Shown: positions 1 to 9,873 of the stretch, one piece after another | How the letters are laid out: each line of letters opens with the position of its first letter | Position numbering within the stretch: position 1 is the stretch's first letter | Source: Planctomycetota bacterium | Lineage (GTDB): Bacteria > Planctomycetota > B15-G4 | Direction of reading: 5' to 3' | DNA: 64,000 nucleotides | NCBI GenBank assembly: GCA_029259725.1 | Contig: JAJDER010000031.1 | Coordinates: 1-64,000, forward strand | The notes under the pieces: generated by a model | Seen by the model: the letters and a program-made list of their open reading frames with translations, nothing else | The model's database searches: none | What the model was told of the DNA's origin: nothing | Made by a program: the position numbers and the translations under genes

Positions 1-1
1 G

Positions 2-676
2 GCCCTGGTCGCCCTGCAGCAACCCCACCGCTGGTGGCAGCTGCCGGCCGGACATGAGCTCGAGAGCTGGCACGTCGGCGCGGGCAAGACCAGTCGGGTG
101 GCGCTGCTGCGACGCGTCGCGGACGGCGCCCTGATCGCCTGGAAGATCCCACTCGACGACGCACCGGACCGCGCCGCGATGCTCGAACTGTTGGCCCGGC
201 GCTCGGCCGAGTGGCAGAGGCTGGGCCTCACCGAGGACGGCTCGGCGCTCGCCGACGATGGCCGCACGCTGCTGCAGCCGTTCTACGCCGGGCCGACCCT
301 CGAAGCGTGCCTGCGGGACGGCACCCTGACCGCCGCGATGCGCGCGGGCCTGGTGCAACTGCTCGTCAAGATCGCCGAGCAGCACCGCTACGTGAGCGGG
401 ATCAGCTCGCGCAACCTGGTCCACGACGGCCGGCGCTGGCAGGTCATCGACAGCGGCGCGATCGCGAGCCTGCCCGGCGTCGTCGAGGCCTGGCACAGGC
501 AGCGCCGGGACATCCGGATCCAGTGGACCCGCGGTGCGGGTGACCAGGGAGCCGTGATCGAGTCGATCCTCGAGGACGCCGAGCAGCGCCTCGAGCTGCC
601 CCGTTTCTCCGGGCTGCGCTGGACGCTCGCGCGCCTGCGCCGGGCGGTGACGCGCAGCCGGCCCGAGAAGCTCTGA
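2..676 (+). CDS. Kinase-like protein (lipopolysaccharide/Kdo-kinase-like fold), partial, 5' end outside window
   Basis: Frame is open from base 2 (ALVALQQPHRWWQLPAGHELESWHVGAGKTSRVALLRRVADGALIAWKIP...), so the listed start at 98 is internal; kinase-like 'LVHDGRRWQVIDSG' region. Confidence 0.55.
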   Translation, partial: ALVALQQPHRWWQLPAGHELESWHVGAGKTSRVALLRRVADGALIAWKIPLDDAPDRAAMLELLARRSAEWQRLGLTEDGSALADDGRTLLQPFYAGPTLEACLRDGTLTAAMRAGLVQLLVKIAEQHRYVSGISSRNLVHDGRRWQVIDSGAIASLPGVVEAWHRQRRDIRIQWTRGAGDQGAVIESILEDAEQRLELPRFSGLRWTLARLRRAVTRSRPEKL

Positions 677-728
677 GCGCGTCGCGCCCACGCTTGCACC
701 GAGGGTGGGCACGCGCGACCATCAGGGC

Positions 729-1241
729 ATGACGGATCGTGTCCGCCGTGGCCTGCTGTTCGGGATCCTGGTTGCCGCGGCGCTCACACACGGCACGCTG
801 TCCGCGCGCGAGGCCGGCTGGCTCGGCACACCCGCGACGGTGGTCTGGCCCGGCCGCTTCCTGGTGCGCGGAGTCGAGGTCGACGGCTACACGCACCTGC
901 AGCCCGTCGCGACCTGGCTCCAGCACGAGTTGCCCCGAGAGCTGCCCGTGACCGCGCTGGCCGAGCAGCGCGCGCCCCATCACTGGCTCCGCTACCTCAC
1001 CTATCCGCGGAGCGTGGACTACGCCTCGTTCGCCTCGCTGTCGCGGCAGCTCGACCGTGGGCCCGGCGTCGCCCACGCCTTCGTCGTGCTCCCCCCCGCG
1101 ACGCCGACGCCGACCGGCGATCCGTTCCTCGCCACGCGCAAGGTCGAGCGGGCGCTGCGACAAGCCTGGCCCCACGCGACGATCACCGAGCTCTTCCGAG
1201 GCGAGACCGGCGTGACCGTGCTGCTCGCAGCGAGACGCTGA
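729..1241 (+). CDS. Hypothetical protein with N-terminal signal/TM segment
   Basis: ORF with hydrophobic N-terminus MTDRVRRGLLFGILVAAALTHGTLSA. Confidence 0.5.
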   Translation: MTDRVRRGLLFGILVAAALTHGTLSAREAGWLGTPATVVWPGRFLVRGVEVDGYTHLQPVATWLQHELPRELPVTALAEQRAPHHWLRYLTYPRSVDYASFASLSRQLDRGPGVAHAFVVLPPATPTPTGDPFLATRKVERALRQAWPHATITELFRGETGVTVLLAARR

Positions 1242-1289
1242 CGTGAACGCCCCAGTCATGCCGACGCAGCCACCGCTGGAGACGACCGG

Positions 1290-2768
1290 GTGATCGTCGA
1301 GCTGTTGCCGGCATGCGGGGGCCTGGCGCTCACGGCGCTGACCGGGGACGCGATCGTGGCGGCGCTTCAGCCAGGAGAGAGGGATCGATCGCCCGCGCGC
1401 CGTGCGGCCCTGGGCTTCGTGGTCGGAGCGGGTGTGTCGACGCTGGTGCTCTTCGTCGGCAATCGCCTGGGCCTGCCGCTCAACCGCGCCAGCTGGATCG
1501 TGACCCAGGTCCTGCTCGCGGCCCTGGGCGTGCTCGTCGCGCGGCGGCGGCGGCTCGGCTTGACCGCGCCCGGACGTCGGAGCCCCAGCGCGACGAGCGA
1601 AGGTGCCGCGCCGGACGGCGTGTCGCGGCTGCTGCTCCTCGCCACCGCGGCCGTGACCCTGGGGTTGACCCTGGTCTCGGTCCGCGAACAGGCCGCCTTC
1701 ATCGACGCGCGCACGGTCTGGATGCTCGGCGCGCGCGTGCTCGACGCCGATGCCGGCTTCGACGGCTCCTACTGGTCCGAGTGGGACACGTCGACCGACC
1801 GGCGCGACTATCCGCCCCTGGTCCCCCTGCTGGGCTCGGGCATGCACGCCTTCAGCGGCACGCCCAACGACCACGCCGTGAAGCTGGCCCACATGGCCTG
1901 GTTGGCGTCGCTGCTGATCCTGCTCCACGGCGCGTCCCGCGCGGCACTCGGCCCGCGCGCCGCGGCCCTCGCCGCCCTGCTCTTCGCGCTCTCGGGTTCC
2001 ACGCTGACCGTCGCCCTGTGGGGCACGGCCGACCTGCCGCTGGCCACCAGCGTGCTGGCGGCGCTGGTCCTGCTGCTCGAGGAAGATCCCGTGGATGGGT
2101 TCGGTGCCTCGCGTTTCGCGCTGGTCGGCGTGATCGCCGCGACGGTAGTGTTCACCAAGACCGAAGGGGCTCCCGCCGTGGGCGCGCTGCTCGGCGCGCA
2201 CCTGCTCCATCGACGGCAGCGTCCACAGACCGTCGGGGCCGTGCCCTGGTCCCACTCGGTCGTGCCGATGCTCGCGATCCCGCTGCTGGCGCTCGCCGCC
2301 TGGCAGGCCTTCTGCCACGCCCACGGCTTCGAGTCCCGGGCCTTCCAGCACGCCGCCGGCTCGAGCCTGATCGAGGAACTGCCCGACCGCATCTCGGTCA
2401 CCCTCGCGGCGTTCTTCACCGAAGCGCTGGCCCCGCGCTGGCTGTGGAGCTGGCCGCTGCTCCTGCTGGCCTGCTGGCCCCGCCGGTCGGCGCCCTCCAC
2501 GCGCCCACCGAGAGGCGCCTCACGCGTCGGCCTCGCTGCCTTCGTCGTCTTGCAGCTGGCGGCCTACTTCCTGATCTACGTGCTGGCCTTGCCGGACACC
2601 GCCTGGCAGCTCCAGACCTCGCTCCCGCGCGTGGTCTTCCATGTCTGGCCCGCGGCATGGCTGCTGCTGCTGCTGACCGTGATGGCCCCGCGAGAGCAGA
2701 CCTCGGCATCCGTTCGGTCGGCCGTTCCGTCGGCCGTTCCGCCAGCGACGCCGCCGCCGCTCGGGTGA
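1290..2768 (+). CDS. Multi-pass membrane protein, glycosyltransferase-39/PMT-like
   Basis: Many hydrophobic segments; 'RDYPPLVPLLGSGMHAFSG' resembles the first periplasmic loop of GT-C enzymes; GTG start. Confidence 0.5.
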   Translation: MIVELLPACGGLALTALTGDAIVAALQPGERDRSPARRAALGFVVGAGVSTLVLFVGNRLGLPLNRASWIVTQVLLAALGVLVARRRRLGLTAPGRRSPSATSEGAAPDGVSRLLLLATAAVTLGLTLVSVREQAAFIDARTVWMLGARVLDADAGFDGSYWSEWDTSTDRRDYPPLVPLLGSGMHAFSGTPNDHAVKLAHMAWLASLLILLHGASRAALGPRAAALAALLFALSGSTLTVALWGTADLPLATSVLAALVLLLEEDPVDGFGASRFALVGVIAATVVFTKTEGAPAVGALLGAHLLHRRQRPQTVGAVPWSHSVVPMLAIPLLALAAWQAFCHAHGFESRAFQHAAGSSLIEELPDRISVTLAAFFTEALAPRWLWSWPLLLLACWPRRSAPSTRPPRGASRVGLAAFVVLQLAAYFLIYVLALPDTAWQLQTSLPRVVFHVWPAAWLLLLLTVMAPREQTSASVRSAVPSAVPPATPPPLG

Positions 2769-2922
2769 AGCAGGCGATGCAGGCTCGTCCCTGCTCGGGG
2801 AATCGGACCCGGAAGCGCCTCGCGGCTCCGGCCCGCTTGCATGTCAGCGTGGATTCGAGGGAACCTTGGGGCGGACGTCCCGCCGCGCGCTGCGCCTCTC
2901 GCTCCACATCGAGTCCCGCCCC

Positions 2923-4632
2923 ATGTGTTCGATCCTGGCCCTGCTCGGTCTGGACCCCGACCGCGACGACCTGCCCGCCCTGCGCAAGCAGGCGCTCCGC
3001 CGCTCGGCACTGCTCCGGCACCGCGGCCCGGACTGGAGCGGCGTCTACGACGGGGAGCGCGCGATCCTGGTCCACGAGCGGCTCGCGATCGTGGACCCCG
3101 AGAGCGGCGCCCAACCCCTGCGTGACACGGCCGACGAACTCGTGCTCGGCGTCAACGGTGAGATCTACAACCACCGGCAGCTGCAAGCCGGCCTGGCCGA
3201 GCCCTATGCCTTCGCGACGCGCTCGGACTGCGAGGTGCTGCTGCCGCTGTTCCGGGCCCACGGCGGGAGCGACGCGGGGCTGGCCCGGATGCTCGAGTCG
3301 ATCAACGGGATCTTCGCCTTCGTGTTGCACGACCGACGCGACGGCGGCTTCCTGATCGCGCGCGACCCGATCGGCGTGATCCCGCTGTTCACCGGGCGCG
3401 ACCCGGGCGGGCGGCTCTGGGTGGCCTCCGAACTCAAGGCCCTGGTCGGCGTGTGCGAGCGGATCGAGGTGTTCCCGCCCGGGCACTTCCTGACGCACCG
3501 CCACGATGCGCCGGTGCCGTACTACCGACCCGCCTGGCGCGAGTACGCCCACGTGCAGGGCGTGCCCGCGGACGGGCCGGCGCTGCGCGAGGCGCTGAGC
3601 CAGGCCGTGCACCGGCAGCTGATGAGCGACGTGCCCTACGGCGTGCTGCTCTCGGGCGGCCTGGACTCGTCGCTGGTGGCCGCCATCGCCGCGCGCTTCG
3701 CCGAGCACCGCGTGGAGGACGACGACCACAGCGCCGCCTGGTGGCCGCGCCTGCACAGCTTCGCCATCGGACTCGAGGGCTCGCCGGACCTGGCGGCGGC
3801 CCGGACCGTGGCCGACAGGATCGGCTCGGTGCACCATGGCATCGTCTACACGATCCAGGAGGGGCTCGACGCCCTGCCCGACGTGATCCGGCACATCGAG
3901 AGCTTCGACGTGACCACCGTGCGCGCGTCCACGCCGATGTTCCTGCTCGCGCGCCGCATCAAGGCCATGGGCGTGAAGATGGTCCTGTCCGGCGAGGGCG
4001 CCGACGAGATCTTCGGCGGGTACCTGTACTTCCACAAGGCGCCGGACGCGGCCGAGTTCCACGCCGAGACCGTGCGCAAGCTGGACGCCCTGCACCAGTA
4101 CGACTGCCTGCGCGCGAACAAGTCCATGGCGGCCTGGGGCGTGGAGGCCCGCGTGCCCTTCCTGGATCGCGAGTTCCTCGACGTGGCCATGGGCTTCGAC
4201 GCGGTGCACAAGCTGGCCGGGCCCGACCGCATGGAGAAGCACGTGCTGCGCGCGGCCTTCGAGGGCAGCCTGCCCCACGCGATCCTCTGGCGCCAGAAGG
4301 AACAGTTCTCCGACGGCGTGGGCTACGGCTGGATCGACGCGCTGCGCGACCACGCCGAGGCAGAGGTCTCCGACGCGGACCTCGCGGCCGCGTCCGAGCG
4401 TTTCGCCCTCAACCCGCCGACGACCAAGGAGGCCTACCTCTACCGGTCGCTCTTCGCCCAGGCCTTCCCCGGCGACGGGGCCGCGTCGTGCGTGGCGGCG
4501 GGGCCGAGCATCGCGTGCAGCACGCCGACGGCGTTGCGCTGGGACGCTTCCTTCGCCGACACCGCGGATCCCTCGGGCCGCGCGATCCGCGACGTGCACC
4601 GGGACGGATACCAGGACCGAGCCCAGGACTGA
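2923..4632 (+). CDS. asnB: Asparagine synthase (glutamine-hydrolysing), AsnB type
   Basis: N-terminal MCSI (catalytic Cys2), 'RHRGPDWSG', 'NGEIYNHRQL', 'LLSGGLDSSL', 'SGEGADEIFGGYLYF', 'ARVPFLDREFL'. Confidence 0.93.
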   Translation: MCSILALLGLDPDRDDLPALRKQALRRSALLRHRGPDWSGVYDGERAILVHERLAIVDPESGAQPLRDTADELVLGVNGEIYNHRQLQAGLAEPYAFATRSDCEVLLPLFRAHGGSDAGLARMLESINGIFAFVLHDRRDGGFLIARDPIGVIPLFTGRDPGGRLWVASELKALVGVCERIEVFPPGHFLTHRHDAPVPYYRPAWREYAHVQGVPADGPALREALSQAVHRQLMSDVPYGVLLSGGLDSSLVAAIAARFAEHRVEDDDHSAAWWPRLHSFAIGLEGSPDLAAARTVADRIGSVHHGIVYTIQEGLDALPDVIRHIESFDVTTVRASTPMFLLARRIKAMGVKMVLSGEGADEIFGGYLYFHKAPDAAEFHAETVRKLDALHQYDCLRANKSMAAWGVEARVPFLDREFLDVAMGFDAVHKLAGPDRMEKHVLRAAFEGSLPHAILWRQKEQFSDGVGYGWIDALRDHAEAEVSDADLAAASERFALNPPTTKEAYLYRSLFAQAFPGDGAASCVAAGPSIACSTPTALRWDASFADTADPSGRAIRDVHRDGYQDRAQD

Positions 4633-4677
4633 GTCCGTGGTTGCCCGAGGCTTCCCCGACCCGCACCATGCACTCCG

Positions 4678-5361
4678 ATGGAACCTGCCACGTCATCCCA
4701 TGGGCTCGATGAGCTGGTCGCGTGTCACGACTGCGACCTGCTGCACCGCCGCGAGCCGCTGGAGCGCGGGGAGCGGGCGCGTTGCTCGCGCTGCAACGCC
4801 TTCCTCTACCGACGCCCCAAGGACATGCTGCACCGCACGCTGGCCTACACGGCGGCCAGCCTGGTCCTGTTCCTCGTGGCCAACGCGTTCCCGTTCATGG
4901 AGTTCAAGATCGCCGGACGCACCCAGGTCGGCCACATGATCACGGGCGCGGCCGAACTCTGGGGCGAGGGCTACGCCTTCCTGTCCTTCATGGTCATCTT
5001 CACCAGCGTCATCGCGCCGCTGTTCATGATCCTCTGCCTCGGCTACCTGACCGCTCCGCTGATCATGGGCTGGCGCCCGCCGGGGATGATCACGGTCAAC
5101 CGGCTGATCGGACACATCCAGCCCTGGAGCATGATGGAGGTCTACATGCTCGGCGTGATCGTGTCGGTCATCAAGCTGGGCCAGATGGCCGACATCGTGC
5201 TCGGACCGGCGGCCTGGGCCTTCGCGGGCCTGATGTTCACGCTGACCGCCGCCATCGCCATCTACGATTCGGGCGTGATCTGGGAACGGCTCGATGCCGA
5301 CGCCGGGAAGCACCACGCCGCCAAGCGCGATCGGCGGCTGACCGGTGAGGCCACGTCGTGA
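4678..5361 (+). CDS. pqiA: Paraquat-inducible protein A domain protein
   Basis: Zinc-ribbon CxxC...CSRC followed by four TM segments; 4-nt overlap with next ORF. Confidence 0.85.
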   Translation: MEPATSSHGLDELVACHDCDLLHRREPLERGERARCSRCNAFLYRRPKDMLHRTLAYTAASLVLFLVANAFPFMEFKIAGRTQVGHMITGAAELWGEGYAFLSFMVIFTSVIAPLFMILCLGYLTAPLIMGWRPPGMITVNRLIGHIQPWSMMEVYMLGVIVSVIKLGQMADIVLGPAAWAFAGLMFTLTAAIAIYDSGVIWERLDADAGKHHAAKRDRRLTGEATS

Positions 5362-5978
5362 TCACCGCCGCCGCCGCCGGTCTCTACGTGTGCCACGACT
5401 GCGGCAAGCTCAGCCGCGTCGCCGACTTGCCCGAACATCCGGACTGCCCGCGTTGCCACGCCGCGCTGCACCTGCGCAAGCCGAACAGCACCACTCGAGC
5501 CTGGGCGCTGCTGCTCGCCGCCTACGTGATGTACATCCCGGCCAACCTGCTGCCCGTTTCGACGATCGTCTACCTGGGCCACGGTGAACCCGACACGATC
5601 TTCAGCGGCGTCAAGGTGCTGTTCCAGACGGGCGACGTGCCCGTGGCCGCGCTGCTCTTCTTCGCCAGCATCTGCGTGCCGATGCTCAAGATGGTCGGCC
5701 TGACCTGGCTGCTGCTCACGGTCAGGTTCCGCTGGATGTGGCGCCCCAAGGACCGCACCGTGCTCTATCGCCTGATCGAGATCGTCGGGCGGTGGTCCAT
5801 GTTGGACATCTTCGTGATCTCGATCCTGGTGGCGCTGGTGCAGTTGCAGGCCCTGGCCACCATCCACGCCGGCGCGGGAGCGGTGGCCTTCTGCGCCGTG
5901 GTGGTGCTGACCATCTTCGCGGCCGCGAGCTTCGACCCCCGGCTGATGTGGGACCTACTCGACGAGGAACGACCATGA
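5358..5978 (+). CDS. pqiA: Second paraquat-inducible protein A domain protein
   Basis: 'CHDCGKLSRVADLPEHPDCPRCHAALHLRKPNS' zinc ribbon plus TM segments; GTG start, ATGA overlap with pqiB. Confidence 0.85.
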   Translation: MITAAAAGLYVCHDCGKLSRVADLPEHPDCPRCHAALHLRKPNSTTRAWALLLAAYVMYIPANLLPVSTIVYLGHGEPDTIFSGVKVLFQTGDVPVAALLFFASICVPMLKMVGLTWLLLTVRFRWMWRPKDRTVLYRLIEIVGRWSMLDIFVISILVALVQLQALATIHAGAGAVAFCAVVVLTIFAAASFDPRLMWDLLDEERP

Positions 5979-7606
5979 ACGACGCGATCCCCTCGGTCGC
6001 CGTGAAGAAGCAGGGCGGCCTGCCCATCGTCTGGATCATCCCGATCGTGGCCGTGCTGGTCGGCGGCTGGATCTGGTGGCAGGCGCTCCAGGAACAGGGC
6101 CCCGTGATCACGATCACCTGGGACACCGCCGACGGGCTCGAAGCGGGCAAGACCCTGATCAAGTATCGCGAGGTCGAGGTGGGCGAGGTCCAGGGCATCG
6201 AGCTGGCCGATGACCTCTCGGGCGTGACCGTCACCGCCATGATGCACCGGGACGGGGAGAAGTTCCTGACCGACAAGACGAGCTTCTGGGTCGTGCGCCC
6301 GCGCATCGGCGCCGGCGGTGTCACCGGTCTGGGCACCCTCGTCTCGGGCGCGTACATCTCCATCGACCCGCGCGACGACGGCAAGCCGGTCACGATGTTC
6401 AAGGGGCTGGAGCTGCCGCCCGTCGCGCCCTCGGACGCCCCGGGCCTGAAGCTCACGCTGACCGCCGACGACCTGGGCTCGGTCGGCATCGGCAGCCCGA
6501 TCTCCCACTACGGCCTGCAGGCCGGCCTGGTCGAGCGCTACCGCCTCGACGAAGACGGCTCGGGCGTCGAGATCGACATCTACATCGACCCCGGGTTCAC
6601 GCAGGAGATCCACAGCGCCTCGCGCTTCTGGAACACGAGTGGGATCAGCGCCTCGCTCAATTCCTCCGGCATCGCGATCCACATGGACTCGATCGAGGCG
6701 CTGGTCGCCGGCGGGATCACCTTCGGCACGCTCGAGGACCCCCACGAAGGGCAGCCGGTGTCCGCCGGTCACCGGTTCGTGCTGTACGACAGTCGCGAGG
6801 ACGCCACCGAGGTGTTCACGGTCAGCAACAAGCGCGTGGCCTACTTCCGCAATTCGGTCCGCGGCCTGAACGTCGGCGCTCCGGTCGAGTTCCAGGGCAT
6901 CAAGATCGGCGTGGTCACGGACGTGCAGATGGTGATCGACCCCGAGCACCAGACCTTCCTCACGCCGGTCAGCATGGACTTCCACCCCGAGCGTCTCTCC
7001 TTCCTGGGCTCCGCCGCCAAGATCCCGGCGGACCAGGCCACGCAGGGCATGATCGACCGCGGGCTGCGGGCCCAGCTGGCCACGGGGTCCCTGGTCACCG
7101 GCGCCATGTACGTCGACCTCGTGTTCGCTCCCGACACCGAGACGACCCTCTCCGGCGACGGCTCGGTGCTGGAGATCCCGACCATCCCTTCCACGTCGGA
7201 ACAGCTCGCCGCGATGCTCCAGAACCTGCCCGAGATCGTGACCGACCTGCTCGACACGGCGGAGTCGGTGAAGACGCTGGTCGCGTCGCCCGAGTCGAAA
7301 CAGGCCCTCCTGGATCTCGCGGCGGTGGCCGCCGACGTGCGCCTGATCATGGACGCCGCCCGGTCACGGGCGCCCGAGATGATCGACAACGCCGACCGCG
7401 CCCTGGCCGCGGCGGCCACGACCCTCGACGAAGCCCAACGCGCCCTGTCCGACCTGCAGCGGATGGTGGACTCGGACTCGGAACTGAACGTGCGCATGGG
7501 CGCATCCCTCGGCGAACTCGAGGGAGCCCTGCGCTCCATGCGGGTGCTGGCGGAATACCTGCAGCGCCACCCCGAGGCGCTCCTCAGTGGCAAGGGAGAC
7601 AGCTGA
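5975..7606 (+). CDS. pqiB: PqiB-family MCE/MlaD-domain intermembrane transport protein
   Basis: N-terminal TM then repeated MCE-type segments ('WDTADGLEAGKTLIKYREVEVGEV', 'VRGLNVGAPVEFQGIKIGVV'). Confidence 0.88.
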   Translation: MNDAIPSVAVKKQGGLPIVWIIPIVAVLVGGWIWWQALQEQGPVITITWDTADGLEAGKTLIKYREVEVGEVQGIELADDLSGVTVTAMMHRDGEKFLTDKTSFWVVRPRIGAGGVTGLGTLVSGAYISIDPRDDGKPVTMFKGLELPPVAPSDAPGLKLTLTADDLGSVGIGSPISHYGLQAGLVERYRLDEDGSGVEIDIYIDPGFTQEIHSASRFWNTSGISASLNSSGIAIHMDSIEALVAGGITFGTLEDPHEGQPVSAGHRFVLYDSREDATEVFTVSNKRVAYFRNSVRGLNVGAPVEFQGIKIGVVTDVQMVIDPEHQTFLTPVSMDFHPERLSFLGSAAKIPADQATQGMIDRGLRAQLATGSLVTGAMYVDLVFAPDTETTLSGDGSVLEIPTIPSTSEQLAAMLQNLPEIVTDLLDTAESVKTLVASPESKQALLDLAAVAADVRLIMDAARSRAPEMIDNADRALAAAATTLDEAQRALSDLQRMVDSDSELNVRMGASLGELEGALRSMRVLAEYLQRHPEALLSGKGDS

Positions 7607-8190
7607 TGTCCCGAAGCATGATCGCGATCACGACGGCGCTGCTGGTCCTCACCGGCTGCGCCAGCAGCCCTCCATCACGGTTCTTCTCGCTCACGCCGTT
7701 GCCGCCCGCGCCGGGCACCACGAGCAGCGCGAGCAGCAGCCTCTCGGTCGGCGTGGGCCCCGTGAAGCTGCCCTCGCTCGTCGACCGGCCGCAGATGGTG
7801 ACCTCCACCGGGCCCTACGAGCGCCACCTGGCGGAGTTCGCCCGCTGGGCCGAGCCCCTGCCCGACAACGTGTCCCATGTGCTCACCGAGAACATGGCCG
7901 TGTTGCTCGCCACCGACGCGGTGGTCTCGCTGCCCACGCTGCGCGACCTCGACCTCGACTACCGCATCCCGATCTCGATCGCCGAGCTCTCGCTGGAGCC
8001 CGGCGGCAACGCGGTGCTCTCGGCGCGCTGGGGCGTGATCGACCAGCACGGCAACCGCCGCGCCACGCGGCACACGCGACTGACCGTGCCCAGCCCGTCC
8101 GACGATCCCAGCGACATGGCCCGGATCCTGAGCGGCCTGCTCGCCGACCTCGCACGCGAGATCACGCTGACCCTGAAGGTCCAGGGCTGA
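7606..8190 (+). CDS. pqiC: PqiC-like ABC-type transport auxiliary lipoprotein
   Basis: Lipobox 'LLVLTGCASSPPSRFFSLTPLPPAPG'; stop/start overlap with pqiB. Confidence 0.85.
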   Translation: MSRSMIAITTALLVLTGCASSPPSRFFSLTPLPPAPGTTSSASSSLSVGVGPVKLPSLVDRPQMVTSTGPYERHLAEFARWAEPLPDNVSHVLTENMAVLLATDAVVSLPTLRDLDLDYRIPISIAELSLEPGGNAVLSARWGVIDQHGNRRATRHTRLTVPSPSDDPSDMARILSGLLADLAREITLTLKVQG

Positions 8191-8242
8191 CGGCGGCCGC
8201 TGCCCGTGTCACCCGGGCGTCCCCGCCCATCAAGAGGTCCGG

Positions 8243-9289
8243 CTAGCGGTCCATCAGCCTGGCGGACTCCTGCGGCGCGAGCCGATGCACCTGCAGCACC
8301 ACGATCACGTCCTGGGTCCGCTCGGGGTCCTGGGTCACGAAAGCCACCGCCCCGCCTGACGGCAACACGACCTCGGTCTCGAGCCCCACGGTCGTCACGA
8401 CGGGGCGACCCACCTCGACCGGCTCGAGATCATCAGCCAGACGCAGCGGCACCGTCGGGATGGGCTCCTCGACACCGCTCAGGGTCAGACGCACCGACAC
8501 GCCCAGGTGACCGTCGCTCATGGGCAAGGCGACGACCTCGAGCATCAAGCCGTCCTTGAGCACCTCGATGGTCGGGTCCGCGATGCGCCGGCCGCCCGGC
8601 TCCACGGTGCGCAGTTGCCAGTCGCTGATGTAGGCCAGCTCACGCAGGATCGTGACCTGGCCGCGCTGCGCCGGCAACGTGGTCAGCCGCGGGGCGCTGA
8701 TCGTCTCCAGCCCGAGCGCCGTGAAGCGCTGTCGGAGATCGATCTGGGCCTGCTCGTCGAGCAGCGTGTGGGTCGGCTCCAGCTTCAGCTCGACACCCGC
8801 GCCGGCCGGGCCGCGCACCACCAGCGCCTCGATCATCACGAGCGACGGGGGATCGGCCCGCAGCTGCTCCAGCACGTCGGCCACCCAGGTGTGTCCGCGT
8901 TCATCGGCGACGACCAGGAGCAGGCTCCCGCCCGTGCCCTTGACCGAGATGTCGGTCACCGACCCGGCCAGCTCCGGCGCCAGGAACGCCGCCAGCAGGT
9001 CGGCCAGGTTGTCGGCGAGCTCGGCCGCCGCGACGCGCTGGCGCTCGCGCTCGCCCACCTCTTCGAGGAACGCCGCGGCCTCGCGGGGATCCGTCGGGAC
9101 GTCGTCCAGGCTCGGGAGCAGCGGGCCGTCGAGGAACCCGGTGATGTCGAAGATCTCGTGGAAGCGCAGGGTCTGCGCGCCGGGGAGCATCTCTTCGGCG
9201 CCGGGCTCGAGCGCGCTGCGATCCTGGGCCGTCGCGCTCGTGGCCAGGGCGAGTCCGAGCGCGAGCAGGATGTTCAGGGGGCGATCCAC
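8243..9289 (-). CDS. Secreted secretin-like domain protein
   Basis: Signal peptide; 'ISAPRLTTLPAQRGQVTI...LMLEVVALP' resembles the secretin C-domain; start overlaps anti-sigma ORF. Confidence 0.5.
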   Translation of the reverse strand: MDRPLNILLALGLALATSATAQDRSALEPGAEEMLPGAQTLRFHEIFDITGFLDGPLLPSLDDVPTDPREAAAFLEEVGERERQRVAAAELADNLADLLAAFLAPELAGSVTDISVKGTGGSLLLVVADERGHTWVADVLEQLRADPPSLVMIEALVVRGPAGAGVELKLEPTHTLLDEQAQIDLRQRFTALGLETISAPRLTTLPAQRGQVTILRELAYISDWQLRTVEPGGRRIADPTIEVLKDGLMLEVVALPMSDGHLGVSVRLTLSGVEEPIPTVPLRLADDLEPVEVGRPVVTTVGLETEVVLPSGGAVAFVTQDPERTQDVIVVLQVHRLAPQESARLMDR

Positions 9290-9873
9290 GGTCGGCTCCG
9301 GCAGTAGGACAAGCAGAGGTCGCGCACCGGGGAGGCACCCCGGGCGAGCGGTTGGTCGGTCAAGCGGCGGGTGTCGCTGCGGTCGTCGACCGCGCGGTCC
9401 ACGCCCACGCCCGTGCCGGGCCGCTGCACGGAAACGGTGAGGCGCACCGAGACCACGCGCGCGCTGCGCATGGAGAGCGTCGGGCCCGGAATGGGTCGCG
9501 TCACGGTGAAGGGCTGGGCGAGAGGCTGCCCGGCGTCGCGCGTCGGCTCCAGCCGGGCCGGGCCGGAGAGGTCCAGCAGCCAGACCAGGCAGGCGGCGGC
9601 CGCTGCGCTGGCGAGCAGCGCGGCCGCCCGGCGCAGCAGGAGCGGAGCGAGGCCGAGTCGGGGCCCGCCGGAAGCCGGCTCGGCGCCCTCGTCCGCCTGT
9701 GTCGGCACCAGCTCGACGAGCGCGAGCCGCGCGCGGTCCAGCTCCTCGAGGAGTTCGGGGTGCTCGAGCAGCAGCGCCTCGACGTCGGGATCCTCGAGCG
9801 GGTCACGGCGCTCGTCCCAGGCGAGGTGAGCGCGCTGCCAGAGCTGTTCGCGCAACGCTTGCCGGTCGGTCAT
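9274..9873 (-). CDS. Putative anti-sigma factor, single-pass membrane
   Basis: Small cytoplasmic N-domain plus TM 'AAALLASAAAAACLVWLLDL'; directly after ECF sigma with 4-nt overlap. Confidence 0.6.
   Translation of the reverse strand: MTDRQALREQLWQRAHLAWDERRDPLEDPDVEALLLEHPELLEELDRARLALVELVPTQADEGAEPASGGPRLGLAPLLLRRAAALLASAAAAACLVWLLDLSGPARLEPTRDAGQPLAQPFTVTRPIPGPTLSMRSARVVSVRLTVSVQRPGTGVGVDRAVDDRSDTRRLTDQPLARGASPVRDLCLSYCRSRPWIAP

Noticed and set aside
444-2351. 635-aa minus-strand ORF
   Set aside because: Overlaps supported plus-strand genes; composition is that of a high-GC antisense frame.
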